From NCBI RefSeq assembly GCF_900106535.1, contig NZ_FNOH01000002.1, positions 682,001-746,000 of the forward strand: a DNA stretch of 64,000 nucleotides, read 5' to 3'. The position numbers and the translations under genes were made by a program. Shown one piece after another: positions 16,474 through 24,340 of this stretch; position 1 is the first letter of the stretch, and each line of letters opens with the position of its first letter. This stretch comes from Myxococcus xanthus. Lineage in GTDB: Bacteria > Myxococcota > Myxococcia > Myxococcales > Myxococcaceae. Under the pieces are notes generated by a model. That model ran no database searches, had not been told where the DNA came from, and saw nothing but the letters and a program-made list of their open reading frames with translations.

Positions 16474-18012
16474 TCAGTAGCCCCTGTCGCCGGGGCCACC
16501 GCCCCGGTAGCCCACGGAGTGCAGCTCTCGCAGCGCCCGCGCGTGCCCGGAGAAGCCGGCGGCGGACAGGCTGTCCGCGGGCCGGTCATCCCGGGCGCCC
16601 TCCGCGCTCACCAGCGTGGCGCGCCAGAAGGGGTTGAGGAAGTTGGGGGGTTCGCGCCAGCCGCCGCCCTGCACCGCGGGCTGGGGCCGGTGGTAGTAGA
16701 CCATGCCAGCGGAGAGGGCCACCTGGTTGCGGTGCACGTCCTCGCGGCCCGTGGGGCGGATGCGGCCCAGCGGACTGCTGTTGTCGAACTCTGTTTCGGT
16801 CCCCGCGAAGCGGAAGCGGAAGAAGAGGTTCCACGGGTCCGGGCGGGCCCGGCGCTCCGCGCTCGCGTAGTCCCGGTACAGCATGCTGTACAGCTTGGGC
16901 TGGCCGTAGTGGTTGGACGCGCCCGCGTGCAGTTCGTCCACGTTGTAGCCAACGGAGTAGGGCCAGATGCCGGGGCACACCACGCACGCGCCCAGCGTAT
17001 GCGTCTCGTAGGTGGGCTTGCCGTCCTCCGGCGCCTGGCCCGGGGGCATGCGCGCGCCGTAGACGTGCTGGTCCTCGTGCGTCTGCTCCTCGTCGGACAT
17101 CACCCACGCATCCGTCGCGATGGGTGGAAGCGTCGGCGCTCGGGTGCAGCGCGTGGGGATGACGACGCGCCCGTGGTCATGCGCCGTCGAGTTGCGGCCC
17201 GACACGGTGTGGTACGTCGAGGGGTCCATCTGCGACACCGAGCCGTAGCGGCGAAAGCTGGTGGAGATGGCGGCGCCGCCGGTGCCGAAACCAGCGGTGC
17301 CTCCCGGACGGTTGTGGACCCACGTCCACCCCATGCTCCCCATGGTGGCGTTGAGCGCGGGGGTACCGCCGCCCGAAGGGCAGAGCGCTCCGTCCCCCAC
17401 GCCGCAGCCATAGGTGCCCGCCTTGATGGACTGGATGACGGCGTCGCGCTCCGGGACGTCGTTGCCACCATTGAGCTCGGAGAAGCTCTTGGCCGCGCCA
17501 GCGGACGGCGCGCGGAGCTCCGGGTTGACCGCCTGCGCGACACGCCGGGTGAGCTCCTGCTCCGCGATGTGCTCGCTCAGGAGCTTGCCGTAGATGTTGA
17601 GCCCGGCCTGGAACATGTTGCCGGCCCGGCCCTGGAGCTGCCGCACCTGCGTGGCGGCGGCAGCGTCCGCGGCGAACCACACCGGCGGCGGGATGGAGCC
17701 GGGGCAGGCCACGTCGTGCGCCGCGTATTCCTGGCTGCTGTGGCTGATGAGCGACTGGGTGCCGGCCATGGCCACCATGTGCGCCACCTGGGCGCGGTTC
17801 ATCACCGAGATGGCGTTGAAGGCGCGCGCCGTGGCCACCGCCTGGCTGTAGGCGGCCGCGTCCGCGGCCATCTGGATTTCGACGCGCTCCTTGGCGCGCA
17901 TGCCGAAGCCCAGCGTCATCAGCACCATCAACGTCAGCAGCAGCAGCGTCAGCGCGAACAGCACCAGCGCCTGGCCTCGCCGCGAGTGCCTCACGAGCCG
18001 TGGAGATTGCAC
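16474..18012 (-). CDS. TadG-like protein
   Basis: 512 residues from the GTG at 18012. A GGGAGG ribosome site lies six bases before it. A second in-frame GTG at 17994 overlaps the upstream stop as GTGA and is an alternative. The N-terminus has RRGQALVLFALTLLLLTLMV, a TadG-type membrane helix preceded by basic residues, then a helix with MAADAAAYSQAVATARAFNA. The large extracytoplasmic part has paired Cys (CGVGDGALC, CVVCPG) and an aromatic-rich end. Probably a surface-exposed component of the same assembly as its two TadE-like neighbours. Confidence 0.8.
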   Translation of the reverse strand: MQSPRLVRHSRRGQALVLFALTLLLLTLMVLMTLGFGMRAKERVEIQMAADAAAYSQAVATARAFNAISVMNRAQVAHMVAMAGTQSLISHSSQEYAAHDVACPGSIPPPVWFAADAAAATQVRQLQGRAGNMFQAGLNIYGKLLSEHIAEQELTRRVAQAVNPELRAPSAGAAKSFSELNGGNDVPERDAVIQSIKAGTYGCGVGDGALCPSGGGTPALNATMGSMGWTWVHNRPGGTAGFGTGGAAISTSFRRYGSVSQMDPSTYHTVSGRNSTAHDHGRVVIPTRCTRAPTLPPIATDAWVMSDEEQTHEDQHVYGARMPPGQAPEDGKPTYETHTLGACVVCPGIWPYSVGYNVDELHAGASNHYGQPKLYSMLYRDYASAERRARPDPWNLFFRFRFAGTETEFDNSSPLGRIRPTGREDVHRNQVALSAGMVYYHRPQPAVQGGGWREPPNFLNPFWRATLVSAEGARDDRPADSLSAAGFSGHARALRELHSVGYRGGGPGDRGY

Positions 18013-18785
18013 GCGGGACCTCCCATGAAGTACTCGGACATGACGGGCGTCATCATTCGCATGGCCGCGTTGACCTGGATGGGGAACACGAAGTGCCCCT
18101 GGTCGCTCCAGCGCACCATGCGCGTGCCCAAATCACCGCCGGGCCAGCCGTCGCGCCCCAGCGTGGCGCTCGTCTCGCCCCACCACGCGGAGCGGCGCTG
18201 CACCGGCATCAGCGGGTTGGCCGCCGTGTAGCGCCGGAGCCGGAAGTGGGCCAGCAGCATGCGGCTCATCACCCAGTTCGCGAAGGGGACGCGCATGTAG
18301 TACCAGGCCACCATGCGTATCTCCAACGTGCGGGCCCGCAGCGCCGCCGCGTTGTCCGTGGGCTGATCAAAGAGCAGGTCCTCGCCCCCCGTCAGCTCCT
18401 GCGCCCAGCCGGCATCCGGCGACTCCCGGACGATTTCAATCAACGGCTCGTTGAAGTCGCGCCCGTAGGAGCTACGCACCCGGAATTGGTTGTGACGGCG
18501 GGGGGAAAAGGCCGCAGCCAGGGTCTCCGAGCTGTCCGTGCGCGCCACCGTGGGCAACATGGTCACCAGCGCCGCGTGCATCATCGGCAGGCAGTTGCCG
18601 TGGTTGATGCTGCCCGCGCGCACCGCCCGGTATGCCGCCACCTGCGCCAGGATGCGGGCCTGGAGCATCATGAAGAGCTGCAGTGTCCCCAGGACAAGGA
18701 ACACCACCAGCGGAAGGGTCAGCGCCGCTTCCACCGCGGCCTGTCCCGACTGACGTCGTGTGCGTGGGGTGCCTCGGTGGATCAT
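17991..18785 (-). CDS. TadE-like pseudopilin-type protein, first gene of the operon
   Basis: 264 residues from the ATG at 18785, where GGAGG is five bases away; an ATG at 18800 is in frame but has no ribosome site. After a basic start comes RQSGQAAVEAALTLPLVVFL, the TadE pattern with Glu in a hydrophobic helix. The rest is a soluble domain with several Met and Arg and only two Cys. Four genes from 18785 to 14758 are joined by overlaps or single-base gaps and form one operon. The 140 bases upstream are unusually AT-rich and should hold the promoter. Confidence 0.8.
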   Translation of the reverse strand: MIHRGTPRTRRQSGQAAVEAALTLPLVVFLVLGTLQLFMMLQARILAQVAAYRAVRAGSINHGNCLPMMHAALVTMLPTVARTDSSETLAAAFSPRRHNQFRVRSSYGRDFNEPLIEIVRESPDAGWAQELTGGEDLLFDQPTDNAAALRARTLEIRMVAWYYMRVPFANWVMSRMLLAHFRLRRYTAANPLMPVQRRSAWWGETSATLGRDGWPGGDLGTRMVRWSDQGHFVFPIQVNAAMRMMTPVMSEYFMGGPACNLHGS

Positions 18786-18947
18786 ACGAGCCTCCACCAT
18801 CCTATTTCTCGTTGATTGAGGAATCGGTCAAATGGCCCGCCATCCTGAAAACGCGCGATTTCACTAGGAGAACAAAATCAGCAATTCTTGAAGTCCTAGC
18901 AACACGACATCACGCGTCAACAGGCGGACATTTGGGCAGGGGCGCCT

Positions 18948-21900
18948 TCAGCGGTTGAGGACGAAGCCGCAGGCGGAGTCGAGCACCACCTTGGCACCCG
19001 CCAGCGCGTCCAGCAGCCGGGCGTAGTGGGTGCGCTCCGCGTCCAGTTGCGCCTCCACGGCCTCGGTGGAGAGGCCCTGGTGCCCCAGGGACAGGCGCAG
19101 GCGGGCCACGGCGGCGTCGCGCTCGGCTTCAATGGCCTTGCGCGCCCGGGTGGCCAGCTTCGCCAGCTCTGACTCGGCGGCCTTCTGGCCCACGGGCACC
19201 GCCGCGTCCACGAAGTCCGCGAAGCCCGGGAAGGCAAGCGACACCTCGTCGCCCTTGAGCGACTTCCCTTCCTTCTCCAGCGCGGGCAGCAGCGTGGGGT
19301 CGGACTTGGGGCCGCCGGCGCCGTCCACCACGGCCACGTGCAGCAGTGTGCGTTCCAGGAAGCGCGCCAGTTGGCGGCTGGGCACCCGGGCGCCTGGGGA
19401 CGTGTCCTCTGGCTCCGGCAGTTGGGCGTGGAAGAGCAGCTCCACGCCGCGTCCCTTCTGGGGTCCACGCCGCTCGATGAAGCGGAAGGCGCTGCGCCCA
19501 TAGGGGCCGTCACGCAGGAAACCGAAGAGCGCCTCCACCAGCGGGTGGCCGGTGGCGAAGTACTCCAACTCCTCCGCCTCCACCGCGGTGTCGCGCCAGA
19601 AGGTGCCCAGCTGCGTGCGGTCCTCCATCACGTCGATGCCCGGCAGTCCGTCCACCTTCAGCGCGTGGCCGAACTGGAAGGCCACCTGGAAGGCCTCCAC
19701 CTGCTCGTCGGTGTCCACGCCGATGCCCACCCGGCGCGCCAGCTCCGTCACCGTCTCCTCCAGCCGCTCGTCCAGGTCGCGCGCGATGCCCCACAGGCCA
19801 TCCTCCACGCCGGACGCCTCCGCCTCGCCGTCCTCGTCCTCCTCGTCGGCCTCGATGCCCATGCGCTCCTGGGCGCGCTTCACCAGGCGCTCCACCGCGG
19901 GCCGGTCGAAGCTGCGCACGTCCAGGAGCGGGTCATAGGCGCGCTTCACCTGGGCGCGCGCCGCCTCCACGCGGGCCTTCAGCTCCTGCGCGTAGGCCAT
20001 GCGGGCCTCGCGCGGCATCAGCGCCAGCTCGGCCAGCCGCGCCTCCACCTCTTCCAGCACCGCGTCCAGGCCGCCCACCGTCTCGCCGAAGACGCCCACC
20101 GCGTCCGCCAGCAGCATCAGCACGTCGGAGGCCAGCGTGCCCGCCGGGTCGAAGACGTGAATCTCCACCGGATGCGTCTGGCCGATGCGGTCCAGCCGGC
20201 CAATGCGCTGCTCCACCGTGGCCGGGCTCCAAGGCAGGTCGTAGTGCACCAGGTGGTGCGCGAACTGGAAGTTGCGGCCCTCGCCGCCCACCTCCGTGCA
20301 CAGCAGCACCTTGGGCCCTTCCGGGTCACGGAAGCGCGCCACCTGCCGGTCGCGCTCCACCAGGGGCAAGTCACCGTGGTACCCCAGCGCCTCCACGCCC
20401 TCGCGGCCCAGCTCGGACTGGAGCGCGTCCAGCGTGTCGCGGCTCTCCGTGAAGACGAGCACCTTCGCCGCCGGCTCCGTCTTCCAGACGCCGCGCAGCA
20501 CGCCCAGGAAGGCGCCGAACTTCGCGTCGCGCGACGGCAACCGCAGCGCGTCCGCATGCCCCTTGAACACAGGGTTGGCGCGCACCGCGCCCGCGAAGGC
20601 GGCGGGGCTGGACTCCAGCCGGCGCAGCACGTTGCCCAGCGGCGCGCCGCGCAGGCTGGCCCCGGCGAGCACTGCCAGCGCGGCGTCGCGGACCGTCAGC
20701 TCCTCGGCGGGCAGCGTCACCGGGTGGCGGTGCAACCGGCGCGTGGAGAAGCCGCCCACCACCGCGCGGCGGTTGCGCACCAGCCGGTCACTGAGGCTGT
20801 ACGTCTCCGACAGGTGTTGCAGCAGCGCGTCGCGGTCCTTCAGCGAGGACAGCTTCGCGTCCTCGGGGAAGCGCTTCGCCAGCGCCTGCACCGCGGCGGA
20901 CGGCTTGCCGCCCTCCATCAGCGCGCGCACCGCGGCGGACAGCTCCTCCTGGCGCTTGAGGCGCTCCTCGAATCCCGCGACGGAGGGCGCCGTGGCCGCG
21001 TCGATGAGGGTGAGCAGGCCGTGGTACTCCGCCGGGTCCAACTGCATGGGCGTGGCGGTGAGCAGCAACAGGCCCCACGTGTTCTTCGCCAGCACCTGCG
21101 CGGCCTCGAAGGCGCGCTCGCCCTTGAGGTGGTGCGCCTCGTCGATGATGACCAAATCCCAGAAGGCGTCCTCACCGGCCAGCGCGCGGCGGTGCTCCTC
21201 GCTGCGCTGGAGCATCTCCAGGCTGGTCACCACCAGCGGGAAGCGCGCCCAAGGGGACACCTCCGGCGCTTCCTTCAGGGACTGCGCGTAGCGGTCCGAA
21301 TCCATCAGCGTGAAGAGCTGGTTGAACTTGTGGAACAGCTCCACCAGCCACTGCACGGTGAGGTGGCTGGGCGCCACCACCAGGCAGCGGCGCGCCAGTC
21401 CGGACAGGCGCAGCGCGCTGAACACCATGCCCGCCTCAATCGTCTTGCCCAGGCCCACCTCGTCCGCCAGCACGAAGCGCGGACGGCTGGCGGACAACAC
21501 GCGCTGCACCACGCCCACCTGGTGCGGCTTCACCATGATGCGGCTGGCCAGCAGCGCGCCCAGCGCATCGCAGCGGCGCTCGTCGTCCAGCACCAGCGCC
21601 TGCTTTCGCAGCGTGAAGGCCCGCGCCTCGCCCACGCGGCCCTCGCGCAGGGTGGACAGCAGGTCGGAGCGGGGCGGCAGCGCGCGCAGCGAGGACTCGG
21701 GGAGCTCGTCCTCCTCGTCGTTCTCCACGTAGCGCAGCACGTAGCGGCGCAGGCCGCGCGCCCCCGGCTCCTCGCGCACCACCAGCGCCAGGCGGCCCTT
21801 GTAGGTGATGACCGGCTCACCAGGAGGCAGCGGGTACTGCACCAGGGCTCCACCCTTGGTGGACACCAGCACCGGGGCGTCTTCCCGGGCGGGAAAGGCG

Positions 21901-22001
21901 ACGAGCGCCTTGGCGCCCTCCTCCTGCAGCGACAACAGATGCCCCACACCCCATTCGGGCTGCGGGAGGTAACGGACCTTCGAACCTTCGACTAGAGACA
22001 T
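18948..22001 (-). CDS. rapA: RapA-type SWI2/SNF2 ATPase (RNA-polymerase-associated recycling factor)
   Basis: 1017 residues from the ATG at 22001 (MSLVEGSKVRY); an ATG at 22016 is also in frame. The order matches E. coli RapA (968 residues): N-terminal beta-barrel-like start with PQPEWGVGHLLSL, SNF2 ATPase with ADEVGLGKTIEAG (about 179), IIDEAHHLKG (about 285) and LTATPMQL, second lobe with CTEVGGEGRNFQFA and QRIGRLDRIGQTHPVEIHV (about 602). The C-terminal region contains HPLVEALFGFLRDGPYG. An acidic insert (EADEEDEDGEAEA) lies near residue 715. Known role: releases stalled or post-termination RNA polymerase. It shares a 230-base intergenic region with the divergent kinase gene. Confidence 0.9.
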   Translation of the reverse strand: MSLVEGSKVRYLPQPEWGVGHLLSLQEEGAKALVAFPAREDAPVLVSTKGGALVQYPLPPGEPVITYKGRLALVVREEPGARGLRRYVLRYVENDEEDELPESSLRALPPRSDLLSTLREGRVGEARAFTLRKQALVLDDERRCDALGALLASRIMVKPHQVGVVQRVLSASRPRFVLADEVGLGKTIEAGMVFSALRLSGLARRCLVVAPSHLTVQWLVELFHKFNQLFTLMDSDRYAQSLKEAPEVSPWARFPLVVTSLEMLQRSEEHRRALAGEDAFWDLVIIDEAHHLKGERAFEAAQVLAKNTWGLLLLTATPMQLDPAEYHGLLTLIDAATAPSVAGFEERLKRQEELSAAVRALMEGGKPSAAVQALAKRFPEDAKLSSLKDRDALLQHLSETYSLSDRLVRNRRAVVGGFSTRRLHRHPVTLPAEELTVRDAALAVLAGASLRGAPLGNVLRRLESSPAAFAGAVRANPVFKGHADALRLPSRDAKFGAFLGVLRGVWKTEPAAKVLVFTESRDTLDALQSELGREGVEALGYHGDLPLVERDRQVARFRDPEGPKVLLCTEVGGEGRNFQFAHHLVHYDLPWSPATVEQRIGRLDRIGQTHPVEIHVFDPAGTLASDVLMLLADAVGVFGETVGGLDAVLEEVEARLAELALMPREARMAYAQELKARVEAARAQVKRAYDPLLDVRSFDRPAVERLVKRAQERMGIEADEEDEDGEAEASGVEDGLWGIARDLDERLEETVTELARRVGIGVDTDEQVEAFQVAFQFGHALKVDGLPGIDVMEDRTQLGTFWRDTAVEAEELEYFATGHPLVEALFGFLRDGPYGRSAFRFIERRGPQKGRGVELLFHAQLPEPEDTSPGARVPSRQLARFLERTLLHVAVVDGAGGPKSDPTLLPALEKEGKSLKGDEVSLAFPGFADFVDAAVPVGQKAAESELAKLATRARKAIEAERDAAVARLRLSLGHQGLSTEAVEAQLDAERTHYARLLDALAGAKVVLDSACGFVLNR

Positions 22002-22042
22002 GGAGCGTCCGCTCATAACCCCCTGTCCAGACGAAGGCCATT

Positions 22043-22137
22043 CCATGACGGCCTCCCATGACGGACTTTCGTCGGACGAAGCGCCCTCCGGAGGCCCGCA
22101 CCGCGCCGTCCGAGCGCCCCTGGGGTGGACCCACCCC
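22043..22137. promoter_or_regulatory. Repeat-rich divergent promoter region between rapA and the sensor kinase
   Basis: Three elements: a direct repeat CCATGACGG (22043-22051 and 22056-22064), a TTCGTC-G-GACGAA palindrome next to it, and a longer palindrome GGGGTGG-AC-CCACCCC (22122-22137). No good -35/-10 pair was found. Any of these could be an operator for either gene. Confidence 0.3.
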
Positions 22138-22231
22138 GTCCACCAGGACGATGTCTTCCAGCAGGCAGTCTGGGTGATGCTTTCCTCACCGACGGCACGC
22201 CCGGAAGGGTGCCTTGGGGGGGAGTCACCAC

Positions 22232-24076
22232 ATGATGCGCCGTTGGACATTCGCCCAGCGAGTGAGCGCCGGCTTGTCCGCCTGCCTGTTCGCCGGGTTG
22301 CTGCTGCTCGCGACGCTGCTGTCCGCCGTCTACGCGCAAGCCAGCATGCCCCCGGGCCACGGCGCCCAGCCCCAGGCCGTCCTGGCGGGGCTGCTGGGTC
22401 TGGCCTGCGTGGCGGCGCTGGGCTTCGTGCTCCACCGCGCGCTGGCTCCGCTGCATGCGCGCCACCAATCCAGCGAGCAGCACCTGCAGCTCCTCATGGA
22501 CGGGGTGACGGACTATGCGCTGTGCTTCCTGGACCGGCACGGCCGGGTGACGGCGTGGAACGCGGGCGCCGAGCGCCTCACGGGCTGGTCCGAGGTGGAG
22601 CTCGCCGGACGCGACGCGGACCGCATCTACCCGGTGGACGAGGTGGCCGCGGGCGTGCCCCGCGCGCACCGTGAGCGGGCCGCGCGCGAGGGGCGCCTGC
22701 TGGCGGAGGGCTGGCGGGTGCGCCGCGATGGCAGCCGCTTCTGGGCGGAGACGCTGCTCACCGCGCTGTACGACGCGCACGGGCGGCTGCGCGGCTTCGT
22801 GAAGGTGACACGTGACATCACCGAGCGCCGCCGGATGGAGCGGGCCCAGGCGCTCTTCGCGGAAGCCGGCCGCGTGCTCCAGCCGCTGTCTGGCGCGCGC
22901 GAAGTGGGCGAGGCCCTCACCCGGCTGTGCGTGCCCGAGGTGGCCGACGCCTGCATCCTCTTCCTCCCCTCCGAGGACGGCACGGTGCGTCCGCACGCGG
23001 TGGCCTGCGAGGACATCGCCGCCACCCACCGCATGTGGGAGCCGCTGCTGCGCTGTCCGGAGGATGGCGAGGTGGGCCCCTCCCGCGTGGTGCGCACGGG
23101 CCGCAGCGAGCTGCTCCCGGAGCTGGACGGCGCCCGGCTCCCGCCGGCGCTGGAAGGCAGCGCACACGGCGAGCTGCTGTGCGCGCTGGGCGTGACGTCC
23201 GCCCTCACGGTGCCGCTGGCGGTGGGCTCCCGCGTGCTGGGCGCGCTGTGCCTGCTGTCCACCGGCACGCACCGCCGCTTCGGCGAGGTGGACCGGGCCT
23301 TCATGGAGGAGCTGGCGGCGCGCGCCGCGCTCGCGCTCGACAACGCCCGGCTGCTGGCGCAGGCGCAGGACGCGCTGGAGCTCATCGGCATCGCCGCGCA
23401 TGACCTGGGCAACCCACTCAGCTCGCTCCAACTGCGGCTGCGGCGCCTGTCCATGCAGAGCGCCGGCACCTCCGACACGCGGCTGCGCGACGGCCTGGCC
23501 GGAGCCGAGGGCGAAACGCGGCGCCTGGGCCGGCTGGTGCACAACCTCCTGGACCTGTCCCGCCTGTCAGCGGGCCGCATGGTGCTGGACACGGAGCCGC
23601 TGGACCTGGCGCACCTGGTGCGCGAGGTGGTGGAACGTCACCGCGACCAGGCCAGCGCCGCGGGCTGCGCCCTCGGCATCCGCGTGGAGGAAGGCGCCAC
23701 CGGCCAGTGGGACCGGCAGCGCCTGGACCGCGTCATCACCAACCTGCTGAGCAACGCCCTCAAGTTCGGCCGCGGCCACCCCGTGGAGCTGCGCGTCCAG
23801 GCCGACACCCGCTGCGTCCGCTTGGCCATCCGGGACGGCGGCATCGGCATTGGCGTGGAAGCACAGCAGCGCCTGTTCCGCCGATTCCAGCGCGTCCATG
23901 CCGGCGGGCAGCACCCCGGCACCGGCTTGGGGCTCTACATCGTCCGCCAGCTCGTCGAGGCCCACGGGGGCACCATCCACGTCCAGAGCCGAACCGGGGA
24001 AGGCTCGGAATTCACGATTGAACTTCCCCGCAGGACAAACAAGGAATCCTGTTCAGTGAATGAAGTGCAGGTATGA
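22232..24076 (+). CDS. Membrane sensor histidine kinase, PAS-GAF
   Basis: 614 residues from the ATG at 22232, with GGGGGAG seven bases upstream; the TTG at 22214 is a weaker option. Two membrane helices (about 10-33 and 45-67) with a very short loop, so sensing is probably cytoplasmic. PAS about 85-205 (DYALCFLDRHGRVTAWNAGAE), GAF about 215-370, HisKA with AAHDLGNPLSSLQ (His390), and HATPase with NLLSNALKFG, IRDGGIGIG and GTGLGLYIVRQLVEAHGG. No receiver is attached and no response regulator is adjacent, so it is an orphan kinase. Confidence 0.93.
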   Translation: MMRRWTFAQRVSAGLSACLFAGLLLLATLLSAVYAQASMPPGHGAQPQAVLAGLLGLACVAALGFVLHRALAPLHARHQSSEQHLQLLMDGVTDYALCFLDRHGRVTAWNAGAERLTGWSEVELAGRDADRIYPVDEVAAGVPRAHRERAAREGRLLAEGWRVRRDGSRFWAETLLTALYDAHGRLRGFVKVTRDITERRRMERAQALFAEAGRVLQPLSGAREVGEALTRLCVPEVADACILFLPSEDGTVRPHAVACEDIAATHRMWEPLLRCPEDGEVGPSRVVRTGRSELLPELDGARLPPALEGSAHGELLCALGVTSALTVPLAVGSRVLGALCLLSTGTHRRFGEVDRAFMEELAARAALALDNARLLAQAQDALELIGIAAHDLGNPLSSLQLRLRRLSMQSAGTSDTRLRDGLAGAEGETRRLGRLVHNLLDLSRLSAGRMVLDTEPLDLAHLVREVVERHRDQASAAGCALGIRVEEGATGQWDRQRLDRVITNLLSNALKFGRGHPVELRVQADTRCVRLAIRDGGIGIGVEAQQRLFRRFQRVHAGGQHPGTGLGLYIVRQLVEAHGGTIHVQSRTGEGSEFTIELPRRTNKESCSVNEVQV

Positions 24077-24165
24077 CCTTGTGGGTGGGGCAGCCCTGCG
24101 GGGCAGGCATTCATCTCCTTGAAAACACAGCAGGTTTGACTCCAGGTGGATTGTTTTCCCAGAAG

Positions 24166-24193
24166 TTGAACAAATCTGTTCGTTGCAGATAAT
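24166..24193 (+). promoter_or_regulatory. Strong sigma-70-type promoter of the multiheme lipoprotein gene
   Basis: TTGAAC (24166-24171), 16-base spacer, GATAAT (24188-24193). It sits in an AT-rich island within GC-rich DNA. The predicted start near 24200 gives a leader of about 140 bases. Confidence 0.6.
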
Positions 24194-24212
24194 CTTCGTA
24201 CGGCTAAAAAGA

Positions 24213-24239
24213 CCCGAACCGGGGAAACCCGGAAACGGG
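24213..24239 (+). ncRNA. Structured 5' leader element (nested hairpin with GAAA tetraloop)
   Basis: CCGGG-GAAA-CCCGG (24219-24232) is a perfect 5-pair stem closed by a GNRA tetraloop, nested in an outer CCCG/CGGG stem (24213-24216 with 24236-24239) through an A-rich internal loop. It lies about 13 bases from the predicted transcription start and 101 bases before the coding ATG. It does not show the conserved core of GEMM c-di-GMP riboswitches by eye, so no class is assigned. Confidence 0.4.
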
Positions 24240-24340
24240 AGAGGCCCGGCCCACACCGCCCCACAGGCGACGGGTAACACGGCCCACTGGCCCCAGACGC
24301 CATGGCGGCGTCGGCTTTTACACGTACGAGGAGTTGCACC

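Noticed and set aside
18801-18947. Sigma-70 promoter for the Tad-type operon
   Set aside because: TTGACG occurs on the minus strand at 18920-18915 but no acceptable -10 lies 16-18 bases away; a sigma-54 fit also fails on spacing.
19338-21995. An 885-residue plus-strand frame opposite rapA
   Set aside because: Antisense to RapA motifs, composition is His/Arg/Gln low complexity, no domain.
24166-24340. GEMM (c-di-GMP) riboswitch before the multiheme gene
   Set aside because: Suspected because of the gene type, but the conserved core sequence of the class was not found by eye. Only a structured leader is claimed.
24302-24340. Upstream ATG of the multiheme lipoprotein
   Set aside because: It would put 13 extra residues before the lipoprotein signal and lacks the GAGGAG site.
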